A DNA stretch of 64,000 nt from Myxococcales bacterium (GTDB taxonomy: Bacteria > Myxococcota > Polyangia > Nannocystales > Nannocystaceae): assembly GCA_016793465.1 (NCBI GenBank), contig JAEUJW010000014.1:1-64000 (forward strand). The letters are read 5' to 3'. Within the stretch, counting starts at the first letter, position 1. The number at the start of each line of letters is the position of its first letter. The notes under the pieces were generated by a model. That model was given only the letters and a program-made list of their open reading frames with translations, was not told where the DNA came from and did not search any database. The translations under genes and the position numbers were made by a program. Below are positions 44,933 to 53,523 of this stretch, piece by piece.

Positions 44933-45910
44933 ATGAACTTCGCACGTGTGACGATCCTGGGCCTCGGTTTGGCCGGCCTCGGCGGTGCGGCCCAGGCGGC
45001 CCCGGAGAGCCTCCAGGCCTGCCTCGCGGAGTGCAAGCGGGCCAGGCTCTCGGAGACCAACCGGGCCAGCTGCCGCCTCGACTGCGAGACCGAGGCGGCG
45101 TCGGACCCGGACCTCATCCGCGCGGAGATCGATCGCACGACGCCGACGCCGCGACCGCAGCCGACGCCGGGCGCTCCGGCGACGACGACGACACCGGCTC
45201 AGCCCGGTCCGGGCTGCAAGGCGGCCTGCGACGCCGACCGCACGCTGTCGGTCGACGACCGCGCGACGTGCAAGCTCGAGTGCGACCTCGACCCCGACTC
45301 GCCGGTCGACCGCAACACGCCGAGCGGCCCGCCGCCGAAGGGCAGCTCGCCGCTGACGTTCCAGCTGTCGGGGCCGCCGCCGTCGTCGGCGGTCCAGGCC
45401 GGGTTCATCGAGCGCTGCTACGCGACCTGCCAGAAGGGCCCGTACAAGCTGTCCGCCACCGACTTCGAGACGTGCAAGCTCGACTGTCAGACCATGGCCA
45501 GCGTGGTCGACGTGGCCCGCGGGTTCGTGCCCGAGGCGTGGACGGCGGGGCCGGCGGTGGCGGCGGTGACGACGGCGGCGCCGGCGAAGGTGGCCGCGAC
45601 GGGCAAGCCGGGCGCACCCGCGGGCGCCCCGACGACCACGCCTCCGGTCACGCCGACGCCGGCGAAGACGACGACGCCGCGCGCGCCCGCGGCGGACCGC
45701 TCGGCGGTCGAGATCTGCGGCGACGAGCTCGGCGCCTGCAACACGCGCTGCAACGCGGCGGTCAAGCGGTGCCAGCGCGGCTGCGGCGGGCGCGTCGAGA
45801 CCGACCGCGAGACCTGCAAGCTGACCTGCGAGACCGACAGCGAGGTTTGCCTCAACGACTGCCTCGCGGCCAACGCGACCTGCGTGAACACGCGTCAGCG
45901 GCGGCCCTGA
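44933..45910 (+). CDS. Secreted protein with four twin-CX3C modules
   Basis: 325 residues. Signal peptide MNFARVTILGLGLAGLGG, cleavage near AQA-AP. Four cysteine modules: CLAEC-x12-CRLDC, CKAAC-x13-CKLEC, CYATC-x14-CKLDC, and an extended fourth (CNTRC, CQRGC, CKLTC, CLNDC). They are separated by Pro/Thr/Ala linkers. Each module is two CX3C pairs on helices, the arrangement of disulfide-linked helical hairpins, as in small Tim chaperones and CHCH-like proteins of mitochondria. No bacterial family with this layout is known to me. A TGATACCCT extended -10 lies at about 44887 and AGAGGTGGG precedes the ATG. It is exported and oxidised, possibly a binding or structural hairpin protein. Confidence 0.8.
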   Translation: MNFARVTILGLGLAGLGGAAQAAPESLQACLAECKRARLSETNRASCRLDCETEAASDPDLIRAEIDRTTPTPRPQPTPGAPATTTTPAQPGPGCKAACDADRTLSVDDRATCKLECDLDPDSPVDRNTPSGPPPKGSSPLTFQLSGPPPSSAVQAGFIERCYATCQKGPYKLSATDFETCKLDCQTMASVVDVARGFVPEAWTAGPAVAAVTTAAPAKVAATGKPGAPAGAPTTTPPVTPTPAKTTTPRAPAADRSAVEICGDELGACNTRCNAAVKRCQRGCGGRVETDRETCKLTCETDSEVCLNDCLAANATCVNTRQRRP

Positions 45911-46030
45911 GCGGCGCGCGGGGCGTCGTCCCGCGCCTGTGACTCGTGGCCGACCGACGGCGCCGGGGCTCGGGTTCACCGCGCCGCACGAGCGTGCGAC
46001 GCGGGCACCTCGGGGCCGTCTGCGCCTCCT

Positions 46031-46326
46031 GTGCCTGCCGCTCGGGCGACCGCGACGGGTGTCTCGAGGTCAGCCCGCGTGTGCCTGCCGCTCGGGCGAC
46101 CGCGACGGGTGTCTCGAGGTCAGCCCGCGTGTGCCTGTCGCCCGGGGGCGACCGCGGCGGGTGTCTCGCGGTCAGCCGCGTGTGTCTGTCGCTCGGGCGA
46201 CCGCGACGCGCGTCTCGAGGTCAGCCCGCGTGTGCCTGTCGCCCGGTGGCGACCGCGGCGCGCGTCTCGCGGTCAGCCTGCGGGCTTCTTGTGCTTGTCG
46301 CCCGGGGCGACCGCGACGGGCGTGCC
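46031..46326. repeat. 50-51 bp tandem repeat copied from the adjacent gene 3' end
   Basis: Units start at 46031, 46081, 46131, 46182, 46232 and, inside the coding region, about 46291. Each has GTGCCTG, GCCGCTCGGGCGACCGCG, GTGTCTCGAGGTCAGCC. The first two are identical. The last lies within the minus-strand lipoprotein gene (its final codons GDKHKKPAG), so the array probably arose by repeated copying of that end. Confidence 0.88.
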
Positions 46327-46830
46327 GAACTTCTTGGTGCAGGTGGCGAGCAGCTCGAGCTCGCGATCGCGGCCGAGCTGGTTGGAGGCGTGGGAGAAGG
46401 CGTTCTGCTGGCAGGCGGCGACTCTGGCGTTGTTGCCGGCGACGCACTCCTCGACGGCCTTGTCGAGGTCGACGCCCTTCATGACGCCCCAGCGCTCGAG
46501 CTCGGTCGGGTTGCCGGCCAGGCGCTTCTGCACGAAGCTGTCGTAGGCGCCGCGCATCGACTCGCAGGCGGCCTTCAGGTCGGCGGGGGCGTCGGGCGCG
46601 GGCACGGTGACCTTGTCGATCTCCGCGAGGGTGGCGGCCTCGGCGTCGGCGGCGACCTTCTCCTTCAGCTTGCGCATGTCCTCGCCGGCCTGCTTGGCCT
46701 GGCCCTTGGGGTCGACCTGGTTCTCGAAGGCGGCGGCGATGCTGCTCTTGCTGGAGGTCGGCTTGGCGTCGCCGCAGGCGGGCACGGTCAGCAGGGAGAG
46801 GGCGAGGGCGGTGCGCAGAAGCGTGGTCAT
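46273..46830 (-). CDS. Small Cys/Lys-rich lipoprotein
   Basis: 185 residues. Signal with lipobox PAC (LALSLLTVPACGDAK). The mature protein is charged and helical: GQAKQAGEDMRKLKEKVAAD, then LKAACESMRGAYDSFVQKRL, WGVMKGVDLDKAVEECVAGN, VAACQQNAFSHASNQLGRD and ELLATCTKKFG. Four Cys suggest two disulfides. The segment CESMRGAYDSFVQKRL with ELERWGVMKG resembles short helical lipoproteins in myxobacteria that have no known role. The stop lies in a tandem array. Function unknown. Confidence 0.75.
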   Translation of the reverse strand: MTTLLRTALALSLLTVPACGDAKPTSSKSSIAAAFENQVDPKGQAKQAGEDMRKLKEKVAADAEAATLAEIDKVTVPAPDAPADLKAACESMRGAYDSFVQKRLAGNPTELERWGVMKGVDLDKAVEECVAGNNARVAACQQNAFSHASNQLGRDRELELLATCTKKFGTPVAVAPGDKHKKPAG

Positions 46831-46857
46831 GGCGGCTCCGGGCGTGGATCGCGGTGA

Positions 46858-46877
46858 GCATGCCACTCTGGGCATGC
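46858..46877. terminator. Inverted repeat between the membrane kinase and the lipoprotein gene
   Basis: A perfect 7-bp stem, GCATGCC (46858-46864) with GGCATGC (46871-46877) and a 6-nt loop. It lies 28 bp upstream of the lipoprotein ATG and 150 bp after the kinase stop, both minus strand, so it may be an operator or an attenuator rather than a terminator. Confidence 0.4.
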
Positions 46878-47030
46878 GGATCAAGTCCTGCGCAGGGTCG
46901 GCGATCCGGTGTACGGGCAACGACCGGCGGGCCGCGAGGCGTCGCCGTGCGGACGGCGTTCTCCGGGCGAGGGCGGCAGCTTGTTCGCGGAGCGGCCGCG
47001 CGGACGCCGTTCCGTGCGCACGCGGCGGCG

Positions 47031-48791
47031 TCACGGGCGGTAGGTGTGGGCGAAGCGCCCGGTCCGCTCGCTCGCGGGGAAGTGGATGCGGGCGATCAGC
47101 GGGGCGAGGCAGGCGCGCAGCGCCGGCGAGTCCGAGCCCTTCAGGCCGAGCTCGACCGCGGTGTGGCGCGGGCCGCCGATCGTCAGCTCGACGGTCAGGG
47201 CGTCGAGCTCGGCCACGTGCAGGCGCATGCAGCGGTGCACGCCGGGGGCGATCGAGTCGGCGAGGCGACGGAAGGTCCGCTCGAGCGGGAAGCCGGGGGT
47301 CACCAGCGGCAAGGCGGCGGCGGCGGGTCGCGGGCGGCGGGCGGCGGCTCGCGGCGGCGTCACCGCGGGCTCGGGCGCGAGTGCGGGCTGCGCGGCGAGG
47401 GTCGGCGGGGCCGCGGGGGCCTCGGGGTCGACCCACGGCGGCCCGTCGAGGTCGACGACGGGGAGCGGGAGCTCGCCGACCGGCGCGAGCGGGTGGAGGT
47501 CGACGAGCTCGCGCCGCGGCCGCGTCGCCGGCAGCGGCCCCTCGTCGCGCTCGGCCGGCTCGGCGGACGCGGCGGGGTCCTCGTCGATCATCGTGGCGGC
47601 GATCGCCTCGTGGATGAAGAGCTCGCGGTTCGACGTCCACAGCTGGGTGACCGCCGCGCAGATGCCGACGAACGCCAGCGCCACGAGCACCAGGCCGGTG
47701 CGCAGCGTGGGGCCGTAGCCGTAGACGGGTGCGAGGCTCATGGGCGAGGCGATGGTCGCCGGGGGCGGGAGTCGCCGCCAGATGCCGGGGTGCGGGTCGT
47801 CGAGAGATTCGTCAATGGCGATGGCCTCGGTCTCGGTCTCGGCGGCCGCGGCGTGGATGGCCTGGGCCATGGCGAAGGCGCTGGGGAAGCGCTCGGCCGG
47901 ATCCTTGGCGAGCGCGCGCAGGACCACGGCCTCGAGGCTGGCGGGGACCTCGGCGTCGGGGGCGACGCGGCGCAGCGACGGCGGCGTGGCCTCGATGTGC
48001 TGGCGCATGATCGCGGCCGGGTTGTCGCCGACGAACGGCAGGCGCCGCGCGAGCAGGGCGTACATCATGACGCCGAGGGCGTAGAGGTCGACGCGGTGGT
48101 CGCAGATGCCGCCCTGGATCTGCTCGGGCGCGAGGTACTCGGGCGCGCCGAGGCGGCCCGGCGGCGTCGGTCGCCCGCTCACCGGCATGACCCGCGCGAG
48201 CCCGAGGTCGAGCACCTTGATGAACGTGAAGTTGTCGGGCTGGCCGTCGTCCTCGACGCCGCGGCCCTCGCGGCGCACGAGGAAGCAGTTGCCGGGCTTG
48301 ATGTCGCGGTGGATGATGCCGCGGTCGTGCGCGGCCTGCAGCGCGGCGCACACCTGCGAGGCGATGAGCACCACGCGGCGCCACGGCAGCGGCGAGCTGC
48401 GCGAGCTGAGCAGGGCGTCGAGGCTCTCGCCCTCGAGGTACTCCATCACCGAGTAGAGCAGGCCGTCGTCGCTCTGGCCGAGGTCGGTGACGGCGACGCT
48501 GTGCTCGTGACGCAGGCGCGCGCCGATCAGCGCCTCCTGGTGGAAGCGGCGGCGGAACGACTCGTCGTCGCTGTACTCGGGGTGCATGACCTTGACCGCG
48601 ACGGCGGTGCCGAGGGTCATGTCGCGGGCCTCGTAGACGGTGCCGAGGCTGCCGCCGCCGATGCGCCGGCGCAGGCTGTAGCGCGCGCCGAGGATGCGGC
48701 CCGAGAGATCCGGGACACGCACGACCGGCAGCGGGAGCTCGGCGTCGGCCGTCCCGCGGGTCTGCGTGTTCGAGAAGAATCGGATCTCCAT
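47031..48791 (-). CDS. Membrane Ser/Thr protein kinase with AgmX/PglI-like C-terminus
   Basis: 586 residues from ATG 48791. The cytoplasmic kinase domain (about 38-310) has IGGGSLGTVYEA, K67, HRDIKPGN (HRD 161-163), LDLGLARV with D195, and PEYLAPEQ. One transmembrane helix (366-385, GLVLVALAFVGICAAVTQLW) leads to a Pro/Ala-rich stalk and a C-terminal domain of about 80 residues (FRRLADSIAPGVHRCMRLHV, VELTIGGPRHTAVELGLKG, PALRACLAPLIARIHFP). The last resembles the AgmX/PglI C-terminal domain found on many myxobacterial envelope and kinase proteins. So a signal from the envelope is probably passed to the kinase. Confidence 0.9.
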   Translation of the reverse strand: MEIRFFSNTQTRGTADAELPLPVVRVPDLSGRILGARYSLRRRIGGGSLGTVYEARDMTLGTAVAVKVMHPEYSDDESFRRRFHQEALIGARLRHEHSVAVTDLGQSDDGLLYSVMEYLEGESLDALLSSRSSPLPWRRVVLIASQVCAALQAAHDRGIIHRDIKPGNCFLVRREGRGVEDDGQPDNFTFIKVLDLGLARVMPVSGRPTPPGRLGAPEYLAPEQIQGGICDHRVDLYALGVMMYALLARRLPFVGDNPAAIMRQHIEATPPSLRRVAPDAEVPASLEAVVLRALAKDPAERFPSAFAMAQAIHAAAAETETEAIAIDESLDDPHPGIWRRLPPPATIASPMSLAPVYGYGPTLRTGLVLVALAFVGICAAVTQLWTSNRELFIHEAIAATMIDEDPAASAEPAERDEGPLPATRPRRELVDLHPLAPVGELPLPVVDLDGPPWVDPEAPAAPPTLAAQPALAPEPAVTPPRAAARRPRPAAAALPLVTPGFPLERTFRRLADSIAPGVHRCMRLHVAELDALTVELTIGGPRHTAVELGLKGSDSPALRACLAPLIARIHFPASERTGRFAHTYRP

Positions 48792-49000
48792 GGTCCTCGG
48801 GAGCAAAAATCACAAGAGTGGCCGCCTTTGTCCACTGCGGCGTGCAGCGGCGGGCCCTCCTCGAACGGACAGGGAGCCGATCTTTTTGAATTCCGGCTCA
48901 CACAATTTTCTGCGGCCAATCGCGACCGGGCGATCCGCGGGCGTCTGGCCATCACGCCCAAATTAACGGAGGGGACCGCTGAGTGACGTACTTCACAGCG

Positions 49001-50269
49001 CTACGCGGCGGGCTCGGTGCCGGGCCGCTCCGGCGTCTCGCACGACCAGCGGAAGTTGTCGAGGAAGGCGTAGCTGTCGAGGATCGCGTCGGCCATGTCG
49101 AAGACGGCGAACACCAGGGTGATCGTCTCGCCCGGGGTGACCGGGACCGTCGAGGTCAGCCAGGGCGTGCCGCCGTGCTGGCGCATGCAGGTCCCGGCGA
49201 CCCGCGGGTCGGTGCCGGCGTCGTCCTTGACCGTGAAGAACGTCGAGTTGAGCGAGATCGGGTTGCTCGCGCCGTCGAACGAGACGTTGCCGGTCCACGC
49301 CTCCGACTCGAGCCAGGCCACGAACATGTCGTTGTAGGCCGAGCCGTAGTAGTAAGGGTACTCGACCGAGAAGAACGCGAGGTCGTAGGCCAGCGCGGTC
49401 GCCCCCCCGGGCACGTCGACGGTGAGGCGCAACTCGGCGTAGTCGCTGGCGGTGCCGCCCTGCGAGAACTGGCTCTGGATCGAGTTGGAGCAGTCGCCGG
49501 TGCCGACGAGGCCGGGGTTCGCGGCGCAGTCGCCGGCCACGCCGGTCGGCTTCAGCGGGGCGGGCAGGGTAGCGCCGGGGTCGGCCGAGCCGGCCAGCGC
49601 GTCGCTGCAGTGGGTCGGGCCCTGGTTCGGGTCGCCCTGCGGGGTGACGGTGTTGAGCTCGGCGGTGTTGCCGGTGGCCAGCACGGCGAACTGCGAGCCC
49701 TCGCGGGCGTCGTAGTCGTCGGTCTGGCCGAAGTTGCTGCGCACGCCGATGGCCCCGGCGTCGCCGGTCTTGCCGGTCTGGACCGAGAACTCGCCGGCGC
49801 AGGCGATGCCCATGGCCTTGAACGGGTCGCTGGTGCCGTTGTCGCAGGCGGCGTGCGCGGGCGGGTCGCACACGCCGGGCTGGCCGGTGGTGTCGTCGCT
49901 GGTGTCGGTGGGGTCGCTGGTCGGGTCGCTCGACGGATCGCCGGTCGAGTCGCCGGTCGGGTCGCTCGCGCCGGTCTCGGCGGTGGGGTCGCTCGACGGG
50001 TCGCCGCTCGGGTCGCTCGACGGGTCGCCGCTCGGGTCGCTCGACGGGCCGCTCGACGGGTCGCTGGTGGGGCCGTTGCCGGTCTCGCCGGTGGTCGGCT
50101 GCGGGCCGCTGTCCGCGGCGCTCGGGTCGCCCTCGTCGCCCTCGTCGAACACGTCGTTGGCGTCGTTCGACTCGAAGGTGTCGAGGCTCAGCGCAGTGGG
50201 GGTCGGTTTGCCGTCGCCGGAGCAGGCGGCGAGCAGGGCCGTGAGCGCGAACAGGGGGCGGGTGTGCAT
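49001..50269 (-). CDS. Choice-of-anchor-L type surface lipoprotein, copy A
   Basis: 422 residues. Signal with lipobox LAAC (ALTALLAACSGDG). A Ser/Asp/Pro-rich stalk with repeats of SSDPSGDP (60-130) precedes the folded part: CDPPAHAACDNGTSDPFKAM, GAIGVRSNFGQTDDYDAREG, DLAFFSVEYPYYYGSAYNDM, and TITLVFAVFDMADAILDSYA followed by FLDNFRWSC. This pattern (aromatic FFS.EYP, ILDSYAFLDNF near the end) is typical of choice-of-anchor-L domains seen in myxobacterial surface proteins. The paralogue upstream (50351-51586) is highly similar. Four to eight Cys likely form disulfides. Function unknown, probably adhesion. Confidence 0.8.
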   Translation of the reverse strand: MHTRPLFALTALLAACSGDGKPTPTALSLDTFESNDANDVFDEGDEGDPSAADSGPQPTTGETGNGPTSDPSSGPSSDPSGDPSSDPSGDPSSDPTAETGASDPTGDSTGDPSSDPTSDPTDTSDDTTGQPGVCDPPAHAACDNGTSDPFKAMGIACAGEFSVQTGKTGDAGAIGVRSNFGQTDDYDAREGSQFAVLATGNTAELNTVTPQGDPNQGPTHCSDALAGSADPGATLPAPLKPTGVAGDCAANPGLVGTGDCSNSIQSQFSQGGTASDYAELRLTVDVPGGATALAYDLAFFSVEYPYYYGSAYNDMFVAWLESEAWTGNVSFDGASNPISLNSTFFTVKDDAGTDPRVAGTCMRQHGGTPWLTSTVPVTPGETITLVFAVFDMADAILDSYAFLDNFRWSCETPERPGTEPAA

Positions 50270-50350
50270 GCGGACCGTCCGGGGGTGGACGGGGCGAGAC
50301 ATACGGCACCCGGGCCCCGCGCGCAACCGCGCCGGGAGCGTCGCGGGGCC

Positions 50351-51586
50351 TCAGCCCGGCGGCATCGTCATGGGCTTGCCGGTCGGCTCGCAGCCCCACC
50401 GGAAGTTGTCGAGGAAGGCGTAGCTGTCGAGGATCGGGTCGGACAGGTCGAAGATCGCGAACACCACGGTGATGGTCTCGCCGGGGGTCACGCCCGCGGT
50501 GGTCTGCAGCCAGTTGGTGCCGGCGTGCTGGCGCATGCAGGTGCCGGCGAGCACCGGGCTGTTGCCGCCGTCGTCCTTGAACTCGAGGAAGCCGGCGTTG
50601 AGGCTGATCGGGTTGCCCTGCTGATCGAACGAGATGTTGCCGGTCCACTTCTCGGAGTCGAGCCAGCCGACGTACATGTCGTTGAAGCCGGAGCCGTAGT
50701 ACCAGGGGTACTCGACCGAGAAGAACGCGAAGTCGTAGCTGAAGCTGGTGACGTCGGGCGGGACCTGGAGGACAAACCGCAGCTCGGTGTAGTCGTAGGC
50801 GCCGCCGCCCTGGGTGAACTGGCCCTGGATCGTGCTCGAGCAGTCGCCCGTGCCGACGAGGCCGGGGTTCGCGGTGCAGTCGCCGCCGACGGCGTTGACC
50901 TTCAGCGGCGCGGGCAGCGAGCCGCCGGGGTCGGGCGAGCCGCCGAGCGCGTCGTTGCAGTGGGTCGGGCCGGAGTCGTCGTCGCCGCCGGGCGTCTGCT
51001 GGTTGAGGTCGGCGACGTAGCCGCTGCCGATGACCGCGTACTGCGAGCCCTCGCGCGCGTTGAAGATGCCGGCCTGGCCGAAGTTGCTGCGCACGCCGAT
51101 GGCGCCGGGGTCGCCGACCTGCGAGGCCATGACCTGCAGCTCGCCCGGGCAGTTGAGGCCCATGGCGTTGAACGGGTTCTGGGTGCCGTTGTCGCAGGGC
51201 ACGTGGTCGGGGATCGTGCACATGCAGTCGGGGTTGTTGGGGTCGGCGTTGCAGTCGACCGTGCCGGTGTCGGCGGGCGGGGCGTCGGGGGTGACGCCGA
51301 TGTCGAACTTGGGGCCGCCGTCGTCGCTGTCGGCGGCGGAGGGGCTGCTCGCCGACGAGGTGTCGCCGCCTGTGTCCGCGCCCCCGGTGGCGCCCTCGGT
51401 GGCGACCCCGGTCTCGCTGACGCCGCCGTCGCCCGAGGGCAGGGTGAGGCTGCTGCCAATTCCCGACCCCACGCTGGGGTTCGTGGCCGTGCCGCGGTCG
51501 TCGCCCTCGCCGTCCTCGCCGCACCCGGCGGATGCCAACACCGTCAGAGAACCGAGGATTACAGCGTTCCGGGCGAAGTGCAGCAT
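50351..51586 (-). CDS. Choice-of-anchor-L type surface lipoprotein, copy B
   Basis: 411 residues from ATG 51586. Signal with lipobox SAGC (LTVLASAGCGEDG). The stalk is Ser/Gly/Thr/Asp-rich, but differs from copy A. The folded part matches copy A in most landmarks: PFNAMGLNCPGEL, GAIGVRSNFGQ, NAREGSQYAVIG, NPGLVGTGDCSSTIQGQFTQ, AFFSVEYPWYYGSGFNDM, SLNAGFLEFKDDGG, CMRQHAGTNWL and ILDSYAFLDNFRWGC. It adds a CMC/C pattern in the linker. A TACGGT box lies 6 nt before ATG. The two genes, same strand and 81 bp apart, are a tandem duplication with diverged stalks. Confidence 0.82.
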   Translation of the reverse strand: MLHFARNAVILGSLTVLASAGCGEDGEGDDRGTATNPSVGSGIGSSLTLPSGDGGVSETGVATEGATGGADTGGDTSSASSPSAADSDDGGPKFDIGVTPDAPPADTGTVDCNADPNNPDCMCTIPDHVPCDNGTQNPFNAMGLNCPGELQVMASQVGDPGAIGVRSNFGQAGIFNAREGSQYAVIGSGYVADLNQQTPGGDDDSGPTHCNDALGGSPDPGGSLPAPLKVNAVGGDCTANPGLVGTGDCSSTIQGQFTQGGGAYDYTELRFVLQVPPDVTSFSYDFAFFSVEYPWYYGSGFNDMYVGWLDSEKWTGNISFDQQGNPISLNAGFLEFKDDGGNSPVLAGTCMRQHAGTNWLQTTAGVTPGETITVVFAIFDLSDPILDSYAFLDNFRWGCEPTGKPMTMPPG

Positions 51587-51737
51587 GACGCCACCGTACC
51601 GCGACTCGCCAGCCCGATGAACCGACAAGTACCTCCGAATCGCACTGGGGGGCGTTGTACCCGCAAGAATTCAGAGGGTCGCAGGCCTCGGTGGCGTGAA
51701 AAATGTGTACTGGAGATTACAAGTGACCGACCCAAGA

Positions 51738-51760
51738 GTGGATCGATTTAGTTGATCCAC
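51738..51760 (-). terminator. Hairpin downstream of murJ
   Basis: GTGGATC (51738-51744) and GATCCAC (51754-51760) form a perfect 7-bp stem around an AT-rich 9-nt loop. It lies 18 bp past the murJ stop on the minus strand, and the following bases read TCTTGGG. It fits a weak terminator. Confidence 0.55.
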
Positions 51761-51778
51761 CAACAATCGACGGGAACC

Positions 51779-53434
51779 TCACGCGGCGCGGCGCCGCCGG
51801 ATCCTGCGCAGGAGCCCCGCGGGCATGCGGGCGAGGGCCGCGGCCCCGGGGAAGCCGGCGGCGCGCAGCACGGCGGTGTAGGCGCCGAAGGCCAGGCCGA
51901 TGACGAGGGTCAGGGCGGCGACCTCGGAGAGGCCGACGACGAACCGTGGGACCTGTCCGCCGAGCCAGCCGAGGCCGCGGGCGGCGGCCCACCAGGCGCC
52001 GAGCAGCAGCCCGCCCATGACCGCGTTGGCGAGGGTCAGCCAGGCCAGCTCGCGCAGGCGGCCGGGGCGGGCGAGCGGGCCGATCTCGCGGGCGAACAGG
52101 CGGCGCAGCAGCAGGATGTTGACGACCGATCCGAGGGTGGTGCCGAGCGCGAGGCCGGGGGCGCCGAGCTGGCGGTAGGTCAGGGCGTTGAAGGCGATGT
52201 TGACGGCGATGGCCGCCAGCGAGGCGACCAGCGGCAGGCGCGTGCGGTCGATCGTGTAGAAAGCGGGCGCGACGATCTTGACCAGGCTGTAGGGCACCAG
52301 CGCCAGCGCGTACATCCGCAGGATGGCGGCCACGGCGACGGTCTGCTCGCGGCGGAACTCGCCGCCCTCGTAGAGTAGGCCGACGATCGGCTCGGCGAGC
52401 ACGTAGAGGCCGACGGTGCTGGCCGAGGTCAGCAGCCACACCGCGCTGATGCCCTCGCGGGTCCTGTCGACGAGGCCGCCGCGGTCGCCCTTGGCGGCCT
52501 CCTCCGAGACCTTGGTGGTCGTCACGGTGGCGAGCGCGACCCCGAAGATGCCGATCGGCAGGAAGAAGATGCGAAACGCGTACTCGATCTGGGCGACCGG
52601 GCCGTCGCCGAGGCTGGCGGCGAAGCGGGTGTTGACGAACACGTTGAGCTGGACCGCGGCCACGCCGACCACGGCCGGGAGCATGAGCGCGACGATGCGG
52701 CGGACGCCCGGGTGGCGCCACAGGCCGGCGAGCGCGAGCCGCGGGCGGTAGCCGAGGGTCCACAGCGAGGGCAGCAGGATCACGGTCTGGGCCACGCCGG
52801 CGGCCAGGGTGGCGACGCTCCAGGCCACGATCGCCGGCTTGCCGTCGAACCCGGCCAGCCACAGGCCGACGCCGGCGACGATGCTGACGACGTTGAACAT
52901 CGCCGGGGCGTAGGCCAGCGGCATGTAGCGGCGCTGGGCGCTCAGCATGCCGGTCCACACCGCGCCGACGCTGACCAGCGCGAGCAGCGGCATCATGATG
53001 CGGGTCAGCGCGGCGGTGTCGGCGATCTTGGCGGCGGTCCAGTCGGCGGTGATGAGCCGGACGATCGGCTCGGCGAACACGACGCCGAGCAGCGTGAGGC
53101 CGCCGGTGAGCAGCAGGAGGCCGGCCAGCGCGAGATCCGCGAGGCGGTGGGCGGCGGGCTTGCCGTCCTGCACCAGGGTGGCGGTGAAGGTGGGGACGAA
53201 CGCGCTCGAGAGGGCGCCCTCGGCCAGCAGATCGCGCAGGAGGTTGGGGATGCGGAACGCGACGGTGTAGGTGTCGGCGAGCGCCCCGGCGCCCATGAGC
53301 CGCGAGAACAGCGACATGCGCACGAGCCCCAGCACGCGCGAGACGGCGACGCCGACGCTGAGGAGGCCGGAGGACTGCAGCGTGCCGTCGGCGGCGGTCG
53401 GGGGCGGCGCGGGGCCGGTGGGGGCGGGGGGCAC
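51779..53434 (-). CDS. murJ: Lipid II flippase MurJ (MviN)
   Basis: 551 residues with about 14 membrane helices. It flips lipid-linked peptidoglycan precursor across the inner membrane. Landmarks are VAVSRVLGLVRMSLFSRLMG, GALADTYTVAFRIPNLLRDL, LAEGALSSAFVPTF (the MviN signature), FNVVSIVAGVGLWLAG, FDGKPAIVAW, and the Arg-rich C-tail (RRIRRRRAA). The start is uncertain: GTG 53434 gives family-length protein and has a TAGCGT box 8 nt upstream, so I prefer it over TTG 53491. It is divergent from the UbiA-type gene at 53524. Confidence 0.92.
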   Translation of the reverse strand: MPPAPTGPAPPPTAADGTLQSSGLLSVGVAVSRVLGLVRMSLFSRLMGAGALADTYTVAFRIPNLLRDLLAEGALSSAFVPTFTATLVQDGKPAAHRLADLALAGLLLLTGGLTLLGVVFAEPIVRLITADWTAAKIADTAALTRIMMPLLALVSVGAVWTGMLSAQRRYMPLAYAPAMFNVVSIVAGVGLWLAGFDGKPAIVAWSVATLAAGVAQTVILLPSLWTLGYRPRLALAGLWRHPGVRRIVALMLPAVVGVAAVQLNVFVNTRFAASLGDGPVAQIEYAFRIFFLPIGIFGVALATVTTTKVSEEAAKGDRGGLVDRTREGISAVWLLTSASTVGLYVLAEPIVGLLYEGGEFRREQTVAVAAILRMYALALVPYSLVKIVAPAFYTIDRTRLPLVASLAAIAVNIAFNALTYRQLGAPGLALGTTLGSVVNILLLRRLFAREIGPLARPGRLRELAWLTLANAVMGGLLLGAWWAAARGLGWLGGQVPRFVVGLSEVAALTLVIGLAFGAYTAVLRAAGFPGAAALARMPAGLLRRIRRRRAA

Positions 53435-53523
53435 GGCGGGCCACGCTATGCCGGCCGCGCCGCGATGTCGACCCAAAGCGCCCCGTGGCAAGCCTCGCCG
53501 CCGCGTGCGATAGTCCCGCCGCC

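Noticed and set aside
46031..46326. Possible CRISPR array at the 50-bp repeats
   Set aside because: Units are contiguous with no unique spacers and no cas genes nearby; they match the neighbouring gene's 3' end.
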